This document shows positions 55,441-64,000 of a DNA stretch of 64,000 bases, piece by piece; positions within the stretch are counted from its first letter, which is position 1; each line of letters starts with the position of its first letter. The stretch is from NCBI GenBank assembly GCA_905221605.1, contig CAJNDS010002701.1:422501-486500 (forward strand), in the 5' to 3' direction. The translations under genes were made by a program, and so were the position numbers. This stretch comes from Symbiodinium natans. Lineage: Eukaryota; Sar; Dinophyceae; Suessiales; Symbiodiniaceae. Under the pieces are notes generated by a model. It was given only the letters and a program-made list of their open reading frames with translations. It ran no database searches and was not told where the DNA came from.

Positions 55441-55540
55441 GCCAACGGAAAAGCCTGTCTGACTTGGGTTCTGGGCCTAGGCCGAACAGTGACATGATGA
55501 TACTCGTACATGCGCCGTTAGGCCTGAGCGATCAGTAGAA

Positions 55541-58500
55541 GGTTTCGATCATGTAATTGACAACAATTGCGGTCAATGTCAATTTCAATAGAAAACATTC
55601 CAGATCAGATTCCGGTGTTCGATCATTCCACACATCCGCCGCCGAGAGCCCAAGGCTTCATTGTTGCAGCAGAAAAGACGTTGGCAGCCACGTGGCGAGA
55701 ATAGTTGGCATCTTGCACGGTTTGGGGGCTCCCAGCAAGAAACCCAGATCGCAGCTGTTCTCTTCCAGCACGGGAATGCCACTTCAACAATATGAGATAA
55801 CCCCAAGTCAAGAGCGAGTTTTTGCTTCAGGCGTTTTTCGGTGCTAGAAGTCCTTCCTTCTAACACCATGGCTTTCTCACGGTCTTCGAGTCATCTGGAC
55901 CATTCGTCCTCTACTGGGATGCGGTCAGGTTTCCCAGTACTACTCCTGGGCCTTCTTGTCCGCCACGTCTATCATTGAGCTGTAACGAGCTCAAAGGGAC
56001 CCTACGGCCTTGATTCCTGTCCTCTGCTGTAGCTGAGGTCTCCTTTGAGCTGGCATCCCTTCCGACACTCTCTCTTGGAGCCTCGATGGTGCTCTCCTGG
56101 GCCCAGCGCCGTTTCTTTGTGACTTGGGCTAGCTCCTTGACAGCATTTGACAGCACTCAGGTTGGGAGCTTCTTAGGGCTTGCGGCTTGCAGATGGAGGC
56201 CCAGGGCCTGTGTGAAATTTGTTTGTGTGGGTGTCTAGATCACCTGCACAGCCGGCAGCTTTTGCTATGCCTGCCGTTTGCACAGGAAGGGAAATGCATA
56301 CCCCAAGCCTGTTCGCAAGGTGCGACGCAAGGCCTTCTGCACATGCGTCTCACTCCAGAAGAAGGCCAGACAGTTGCGCTGTTGCGAGCCGCAAGTCCTG
56401 CCGACTTGCTGCCGCTCGCCGTCGAAGGGCTTGCGGGATACCCCGAACGGTAGAAGTTGCAGGCTGCTTGGTGTATAGATTCGGGTCTGCGAAGCTTCTA
56501 AGTAGCACTTTCCCTGTGGACATATCCAAGAAAGACTGGGAGGTTCCACGCGACCAAATCTTCGAGCTCTTTGGCCCTTGCCTGTCCGCAGCCCAGGTCT
56601 GCCCTCCGAGGTGAAGCGGAAGGTGGCAGCGCAGAGGTGGATCAGCTGTGGCAACTGGGCCCCAGAGCATGGTTCAAATGCCTCAATTAGCTGCTTGCTG
56701 GCTTTGCATAGGTGCTGCTAGAACCTGGAACTGGAATGTGCACGCTATGCTGACGATGGACCCTCGATGTAGCAGATGGCGCATGTTGAACATTTTTCCG
56801 CGGCACAGTGGCACATTCCACAGTAGTGCGCAACACCAACCCAGGCAAGATCTCCGACGCTTGCCTGATTTTCGCGTGGGATGTTTTAGAGTGCGGCGCA
56901 AGGCCGCAGCAGCAAAGTGCAGAGCCACGTTTAGTCGTTTGCAGTCCCAGGCACCAGCTTTTTTTTGCAAGAGATGCTGCTTTCATCGCCTCCAACTTTA
57001 AAGAATAGTCAAGTTGGGGTTCATTGATGATGGAGAAACTCTGTTATGGCAGTTAAGAATCAAGCTTAGGGAAGTCTAGCCTGAAAGGTCGATATCAAGG
57101 ACAAAGCCCCAATGCCACACATCTTAAGAGATTTCCCCAGCGAGGAGAGGGCTGCAAGTACTACGGCCTTCCCGAGGACGCTTGGCTGGGCACATGAGGG
57201 TTTCCGATGCCTACATCCTAGTCCCTTGTTGCCGGGTCGATTTGGCAGAATGCGTCTCAAGACATACGGCCAGGCAAGGTGAGAAATGCTTCAGGATGTT
57301 GGGTGTTTGATGATGGTTTTGGTGCTTCCCGGTCCTTAAAAAAGTGTTGCCCGACTCGCCCACACAACACAAGGGCGGCCTCTCCAGAAGCACTTCAAAA
57401 CTTTACTGTGTGTCTTGTGAACTTCACGTCCGAGCCGTGCACATGTCGAGCTCCGTACCAAAAAGGCCTCATACTGCCATGAAGAAAGGATGCGCTTATG
57501 GGTGTGGCATGCTTCACTGCCGACATCGCCGACCGCCCCGGCTACACACAGCTCCCCAGCTAGACAGGGCCACATGAGGGTCTCTAGACTCTAGACATGA
57601 CCGGAGTTTAGAAAAGCTGGATAGACAAATCCCAGTAGAGGCTGATTCCACTAGAACTAGCTTGGGACTTGGGACATCAGGACGTAACCAGGCACGAGGC
57701 CGTCATAAGCCTGGCCTGCTAACCGGCTGCTGTGGGGCTGAGCAGCTTCTGCGCGGCTTCGGTCTTACCAGCACCCAACGTTGTACGCGAAATACTTACA
57801 AACCCTCCATGCCATAACTTGCCCATACGCTGCTGCGTTTGGGCCTGGACCCGGAAAGGATGGGTAAATCGAATAAGAAGACTGCTTCATTAGTGGTGTT
57901 GATCGCCACAGCTTTCGTAGTGACGTAGTGGTGACGGCAGCTGCCACCTGGCCTCTTCAAGCTTAATTAAGCTCCCAAGCTTTGCTTCAGAAGCCATTAT
58001 AACTGGACAATCAACTCGCCCGAGGTTCCTGTCCGAGGAGCCTGGGCCGCTGGCAGCATGTCTTATCGGCCGGGCGGCCTCCCACCTGCATCGCATCTTA
58101 TCGTGGCTGTCGTGCTGATCAGTTGTGATTTTGAAAGTTTGATGGAATGGAAGGCCATGATGTGGCATTGACTAAGCCTTACAAAGCGAAGAACACGTCC
58201 GCATCTCCGAAGATGTCGTATGGAGGTTCTGCTTGTAACTTCAGGCGAGCATTCCAACTGGACGTGAACTCATGGGAGACATTTGCGGTAGTTTCAGCTT
58301 CAGGGCTTGCTCTGCCAGAAGGGTGGCCCCAAATCATGGCAAGTTTGGGCAGGCCCCTTTGTCGGCCTGAGTCCCGGGCCGTCCTGGGGTGTTGATGGGA
58401 CAATTTGACGGCCTTCCGACCCACTTTGCTGAGGCGCGAGGTCACGCCGCCGAGTTCGGACCAGGGTTCGGGGCTGGGGCTGCCCTCGAGGAGGCCACGT

Positions 58501-59944
58501 CCTTGGCCAAGGCTCCGATGAGCAATGTGGTGCTGCTTTGGAGGCGGTTTGTGATCTGTGGTTTGTGAACATCTAGATGTTCGGAGTGTTGTGTGCTGAC
58601 GCGGGGCCGACATCAGTCTGGCAAAGGCCTGGCAAGTTGGAGGAAGGGATTGAAGAGAGGAACCAGTCGCGATTTCTTGGGCGCTCCTTTCTTTATTCAG
58701 AAGTAAATCACCCACAGTTTACCAGCGACTCGCCCTGAACTTTTGCCTTGTGCGGGAACGGTCTCGGTGTTTGTTTGGTTTCAGGCTTGTAGGTGGGGAC
58801 TAAGGATTTGAGGAGAAGGGGAAGGCACCGTGACTGTGAAATCCGTAGCCGGTCGCTCGCATCCGCTAGCCAACCAAACCATGCAAAAGTCCGGAAATGT
58901 TAGGGTTGGAGGGGGGAGGGGGGTAGCGCATGCATATATATATATATATATATATGCACTCAAATGTGTGCATATATATATGTATATATAATGCGGATGT
59001 ATGTTTGCTTGCTATTTCTGGCTTACAGGGTGACGTCGGATCGATCTTTGTCGAAGGGGTATGTGCAGGCGCTCCTCTCCGACCGCGCGGCACGATCTCC
59101 GAGATGTGTGGACATCTGGTTTAATGGGTTTCGAGTGGAGGAGAGATGTCAACCCTCAGAATGTTGTTGTACTGGACCATCCAGCTCAGGCCCCTACAGC
59201 CACTGCCCCCCGACGAAGGTAGGAGCTAAGGCTGTGTGACTTGCGGTTGAGGGGATTCTGCCTGTTTTAGCCCGTCATAACCAGCTGCCATCGTATGCAA
59301 TGCTCCAAAGTGCCACCGAGGATGCTGATGCCGTCCGGCCCTGAGCTGGGAAGCAGGAAAGCACAAGGCTACTGTGAATGGTCAAATGTTTCGGCGGCGC
59401 CCTGAATCCTCACAACATCCCTGGAAACGCAAAACAATTGTGTTAACCAAGCTGCCTCACAAACTGGCCAGACAGCAGCAAGGCCAGTTTTCAACGAGCT
59501 AATGCAACTGGCACCCGAGATATCCAGCCACGAGCTGATCATGAAGAGATTGCAAAGTACGGTCCGGCAGCCTGGTCGGGAGCTCAGCCAATCGGTGTCT
59601 TCACATCGTTCGTGGTATAGGGCGTGGGGTTCCTATGTATGGTCATGGTCGTTGCCTGACATGCCTTGCAGCTGACTTGATCATCAATCCTCACGTCTCC
59701 AGCTCTTTGCACATGCTCGGCACATGAAGCTGCGCACAATTCAGTGCACAAGTTTGGGCAGTGAGACGGCACCACCCAAGCTCAAGCTAGTGGAGGTGGG
59801 CATACGTAGGGCCGAAGAATGTCGATCGGCGGATGGCTTACCACGCCCCGTACTTACACCCAGACTGTCTCAGAGCCCTTGCTAATTTTGTATGATATGA
59901 AACCCGCGAGGCGCCGGCAACCAAACTGCACATCCCCTTCTACT
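55541..59944. other. Gene-poor stretch
   Basis: No family-level coding evidence was found. The plus-strand open frame ending at 56453 contains a plausible helical stretch (TPEEGQTVALLRAASPADLL) without identifiable domains or splice sites. An AT microsatellite lies at 58934-58990. Confidence 0.45.
58934..58990. repeat. (AT)n microsatellite
   Basis: CATATATATATATATA blocks interrupted by GCACTCAAATGTGTG. Confidence 0.85.
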
Positions 59945-59945
59945 G

Positions 59946-62082
59946 TTTTGGCCGTCACGGTCCGGTCCGCTGCTACTGCGTTTGGCCGTCACGGTCTCGT
60001 CCACTTCTATTGTTTTTGGTCGTCACGGTCTCGTCCGCTTCGTACTGTTTTTGGCCGTCACGGTCTCGTCCGATTCTTCTCTACTAAGTTTGGCCGTCAC
60101 GGTCTCGTCCGCTTCTACTGCTTTTGGCCGTCACGGTCTCGTCCGCTTCCACTGCTTTTCGCCGTCACGGTCTCGTGCCTTCTCTACTAAGTTTGGCCGT
60201 CACGGTCTCGTCCGGTTCTACTGTGTTTGGCCGTCACGGTCTCGTCCGCTTCTGTTGTTTTTGACCGTCACGGTCTCGTCCGCTTCCATTGTTTTTGGCC
60301 GTCACGGTCTCGTCCGCTTCTATTGTTTTTGGCCGTCACGGTCTCGTCCGCTTCTACTGCTTTTGGCCGTCACGGTCTCGTCCGCTTCCACTGCTTTTCG
60401 CCGTCACGGCCTCGTGCGCTTCTCTACTAAGTTTGGCCGTCACGGTCTCGTCCGGTTCTACTGTGTTTGGCCGTCACGGTCTCGTCCGCTTCTGTTGTTT
60501 TTGACCGTCTCGGTCTCGTCCGCTTCCATTGTTTTTGGCCGTCACGGTCTCGTCCGCTTCTATTGTTTTTGGCCGTCACGGTCTCGTCCGCTTCTACTGC
60601 TTTTGGCCGTCACGGTCTCGTCCGCTTCCACTGCTTTTCGCCGTCACGGTCTCGTGCGCTTCTCTACTAAGTTTGGCCGTCACGGTCTCGTCCGGTTCTA
60701 CTGTGTTTGGCCGTCACGGTCTCGTCCGCTTCTGTTGTTTTTGACCGTCTCGGTCTCGTCCGCTTCCATTGTTTTTGGCCGTCACGGTCTCGTCCGATTC
60801 TATTGTTTTTGGCCGTCACGGTCTCGTCCGCTTCCACTGCTTTTCGCCGTCACGGTCTCGTGCGCTTCTCTACTAAGTTTGGCCGTCACGGTCTCGTCCG
60901 GTTCTATACTGTGTTTGGCCGTCACGGTCTCGTCCGCTTCTGTTGTTTTTGACCGTCTCGGTCTCGTCCGGTTCTACTGTGTTTGGCCGTCACGGTCTCG
61001 TCCGCTTCTATTGTTTTTGGCCGTCACGGTCTCGTCCGCTTCTACTGCTTTTGGCCGTCACGGTCTCGTCCGCTTCCACTGCTTTTCGCCGTCACAGTCT
61101 CGTGCGCTTCTCTACTAAGTTTGGCCGTCACGGTCTCGTCCGGTTCTACTGTGTTTGGCCGTGACGGTCTCGTCCGCTTCTGTTGTTTTTGACCGTCTCG
61201 GTCTCGTCCGCTTCCATTGTTTTTGGCCGTCACGGTCTCGTCCGCTTCTATTGTGTTTGGCCGTCACGGTCTCGTCCGCTTCTACTGCTTTTGGCCGTCA
61301 CGGTCTCGTCCGCTTCCACTGCTTTTCGCCGTCACGGTCTCGTGCGCTTCTCTACTAAGTTCAAGTCACGTCCGTTCTCCGTCCTCGTTCTACTCACCGT
61401 CACGGTCTCGTCACGGTCTCGTCTGTTGTCACGGTCTCGTCCGCTTCTGTTGTTTTTGACCGTCTCGGTCTCGTCCGCTTCCATTGTTTTTGGCTGTCAC
61501 GGTCTCGTCTGCTTCTATTGTTTTTGGCCGTCACGGTCTCGTCCGCTTCTACTGCTTTTGGCCGTCACGGTCTCGTCCGCTTCCACTGCTTTTCGCCGTC
61601 ACGGTCTCGTGCGCTTCTCTACTAAGTTTGGCCGTCACGGTCTCGTCCGGTTCTACTGTGTTTGGCCGTCACGGTCTCGTCCGCTTCTGTTGTTTTTGAC
61701 CGTCTCGGTCTCGTCCGCTTCCATTGTTTTTGGCCGTCACGGTCTCGTCCGCTTCTATTGTTTTTGGCCGTCACGGTCTCGTCCGCTTCTACTGTTTTTG
61801 GCCGTCACGGTCTCGTCCGCTTCCACTGCTTTTCGCCGTCACGGTCTCGTGCGCTTCTCTACTAAGTTTGGCCGTCACGGTCTCGTCCGGTTCTACTGTG
61901 TTTGGCCGTCACAGTCTCGTCCGCTTCTGGTCTCGTGCGCTTCTCTACTAAGTTTGGCCGTCACGGTCTCGTCCGGTTCTACTGTGTTTGGCCGTCACGG
62001 TCTCGTCCGCTTCCATTGTTTTTGGCCGTCACGGTCTCGTCCGCTTCTTTTGTTTTTTGGCCGTCTCGGTTTCGTCCCCCCA
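59946..62082. repeat. Tandem satellite: ~34-bp unit with 240-bp higher-order repeat
   Basis: About 60 copies of a unit with core GGCCGTCACGGTCTCGTCCG plus a variable spacer (CTTCTATTGTTTTT, CTTCCACTGCTTTTC, CTTCTCTACTAAGTTT, GTTCTACTGTGTTT). Spacer variants recur in a fixed order of about seven units. The CTACTAAGTTTGGCC variant falls near 60184, 60424 and 60664, exactly 240 bases apart, then at shorter spacings. One segment near 61360-61440 is scrambled. The unit has no stop in any plus-strand frame, and 34 is not a multiple of 3. The long open frames of 60-378 residues across it are therefore an expected by-product. Confidence 0.95.
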
Positions 62083-64000
62083 AGCCGAAAACGTGACAAG
62101 TTGTTGTGACCCTGAAGCCCGAAACCCCAACCCCCCCAAAGCCTACAAACCCGATGAATCCCAAGACCATTGGCTTGGTGATTGTGTGTAGTCAGTGTAG
62201 TCGACATTGCTAAATACCTGAGATCCAGGCCTGGCGCTGGGAGAGTGCATCGCCTCGGGGCTACAGCGTGGCCTGGCGGAGGCAGCCGAAGGGGGCCAAT
62301 GTAGTTGTTGGGGAGGGATTGTAAAGTGGCCTTCAGGGGAGTTTCAGGGGCTGGTTTCGGAAGGAAAGTTGGTTGTTGGTCATCCGTGGGGTGCACAAGC
62401 GGGGGCGGTCGAGTTCAAGGTTCTCCTTGAATACTCGCCCTTTTGTGTCGTTGGAGCCAGTACATTCCTCATAAGTTTGGAATCTTAGAAAGTTCTTCCG
62501 TGCTTGATAGGCGTCTTGCTCTGAGAAGCTTGCTCTCGAGCAGCGGCTTGTTCACGATCGTTTCGGGTCGAGGCCCCAAGCCAGAATTTGTCGCCTGTAG
62601 TCGACTCTTAGTCTTTCAAGCTGACCCAGAACCCAAACCCCACAGCAGCACTATGATTTGAACTGCCGAAGCTAAGAGAGGTGCCTGAGTGAAAGTTTCC
62701 GTGGGTGGATTGGGAGTTTGCGCAAGGCCGACGAGTGCGTCCTCAAGCGGATTGAGGCTGCCTTGTTTTGGAAGCCAAAGTGATTTAACAAGAGCTTTTT
62801 GTTGTGAGCTATAATGGCGTGAATGGTCTGACGTTATAAGCCTTCTTTTGGGTTTGTGATGCTGATCACATATGCTTAGGGTTTTGCTTCCTCCACAGAA
62901 AGCATTCCATTCCAAGTTGACATGAAAAAGAAGCTTGAAATCAAGTAGAATCAGACATGCGTAGCTTTGACACGAGCTTCTGCCATGCCTCATTCCTTAC
63001 TTGCCAACACGTCCAATGAGACTATGTCATAAGTGCGAGCCACGAAAACTATAGCCTGATTGCAGCCTTACAACAACAGCTTTCTTTTGGGTGGGTTAAG
63101 TGGTCTACGCTATAGAGGAAGAATCTTCATGGACTAGTAAACTGCTTTGCGCTCTAATTGAAATGGATATCCCAACACCACTGCCTTCAAGCATGTTGCC
63201 CTGTGCCCCGACATCCCCTGGCGTTGCTTCTACACAAGAAGCCGCAGCTTGTGAGATGTTTAGGACACTTCTTGATTCAACGTGTTGAAACGAATGCTCT
63301 GCCTATCTGCACCATGGCCCATGGCGCACAAGTAATGAGCTACAGTCCGGAAGAGTCGTGGTGCCAGGCCAGCCTGGCGCAGTTTGCGACCTCTTCGGAC
63401 TTCCCCCCAGCAGTACGTGAGAGCCTGCCAGCCTGCTGGCTTAGATCCAAAAAGCAAGCTTTGTGATCTGGACTTCAGGGATCAGGGTTGAGGCAGACGC
63501 TGGGGGCTTCGGTGCCTGCTCAGACTGCTAGAGCTTTTATGTTACAAGTGTTGCATATATCACCCTGAAAGCTGCACCCGTCCCAGTGCTGTTGTTCATG
63601 CACATGCAGTTTTTGAGGGCCGGAAGTCATTCAAGCCCCTGCCGATTCAAAACTCAATGAGGACTGGGCAGACCTGAAAAGCCACGTTGTTGGCGCTGGA
63701 CTTCAGGTGTCTTGGCCATATAGGCCGGCTTGAGCAGTGAATGGCTTACTTAGTCGTCAGTGCACCTTCTTTCAATGCAATGTTTTCTTGCCAAAAATGG
63801 GTGCAATGATTGTTGATAATGCCTGCTCCCCCACGACGGCACATTTGTTTGGTCGTTTCGAGCGCGAACTTGTTTGGACTTGGGTTTGCGGCTCATGGTG
63901 GCATGTCGTTCTGAGCTTTTCTTCCCTTGCTTGACTCGCAGAACTCCTCCTCACACGCCACATGCAACGTGTCCTGAACCTTGAGGAATAAGACTCACCA
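62083..64000. other. No supported gene
   Basis: Only short open frames without family signatures were seen. The plus-strand frame 63158-63466 and its neighbours show no splice-supported exon I would defend. Confidence 0.45.

Noticed and set aside
59982-62109. Open frames of up to 378 residues in the 60-62 kb region
   Set aside because: They follow the tandem satellite, occur in overlapping frames, and simply reflect a repeat unit lacking stop codons.
1-64000. CRISPR arrays, bacterial operons, rRNA, tRNA or spliced-leader genes
   Set aside because: No spaced identical repeats with unique spacers, no Shine-Dalgarno-led gene runs, and no complete dinoflagellate spliced-leader core were seen. 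tRNA detection by eye is incomplete.

Overview
The window looks like nuclear DNA of a dinoflagellate, most likely a Symbiodiniaceae-type alga. This is an inference from several signs seen together. Protein-coding information is broken into many short exons. About half of the splice donors I could place are GC or GA rather than GT. There are degenerate TTTAGGG (telomere-type) tracts, abundant low-complexity DNA, and a Ty1/copia element of the large dinoflagellate style. Almost none of the long open frames outside that element look like whole genes. The genes I support were assembled by hand from short exons, several of which lack an ATG.

Layout. (1) 80-208 is a probable exon of a minus-strand gene. 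(2) 960-4249 (+) is a split J-domain protein of the DNAJC21/JJJ1 (or zuotin) type, with a J domain, a charged helical region and a C2H2 finger spread over about six exons. No HPD motif could be found in it. (3) 4250-34700 is gene-poor, with microsatellites (CAG, TTGTTA, GA, AT), telomere-like DNA, an isolated EF-hand exon (19576-19619), a candidate CX9C mini-protein start (16535) and an unidentified exon (8297-8827). (4) 34714-37730 (+) is a protein kinase of at least nine exons, readable from the alpha-C region to subdomain IX, with HCD in place of HRD. (5) 38925-39271 (+) holds two unidentified exons of a host gene. (6) 39339-49791 (-) is a complete 10.45-kb Ty1/copia retrotransposon. It has short LTRs, a 5-bp target duplication (AGACT), a polypurine tract and two long overlapping frames. 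(7) 49797-59940 is gene-poor, with scattered candidate exons, poly-G tracts and a small repeat-rich patch near 51.1-51.4 kb. (8) 59946-62082 is a 2.1-kb tandem array of a roughly 34-bp unit with a 240-bp higher-order period. (9) 62083-64000 has nothing I can identify.

The most interesting object is the retrotransposon. Besides Gag (CCCH plus CCHC fingers), protease, DD35E integrase, reverse transcriptase and RNase H, it carries two extra modules. A Rossmann-type region between protease and integrase resembles a degenerate cytosine-methyltransferase fold. A domain between integrase and RT has the HxD...H...R signature of 2-oxoglutarate/Fe(II) oxygenases. A pair of nucleic-acid-modifying folds, one methyltransferase-like and one TET/JBP/AlkB-like oxygenase, inside one retroelement would be notable. 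The C-terminus also carries a membrane-type tail beyond RNase H. The two LTRs are identical except for one 16-bp indel, so the insertion is young. It sits antisense 67 bases downstream of a host exon, probably inside an intron.
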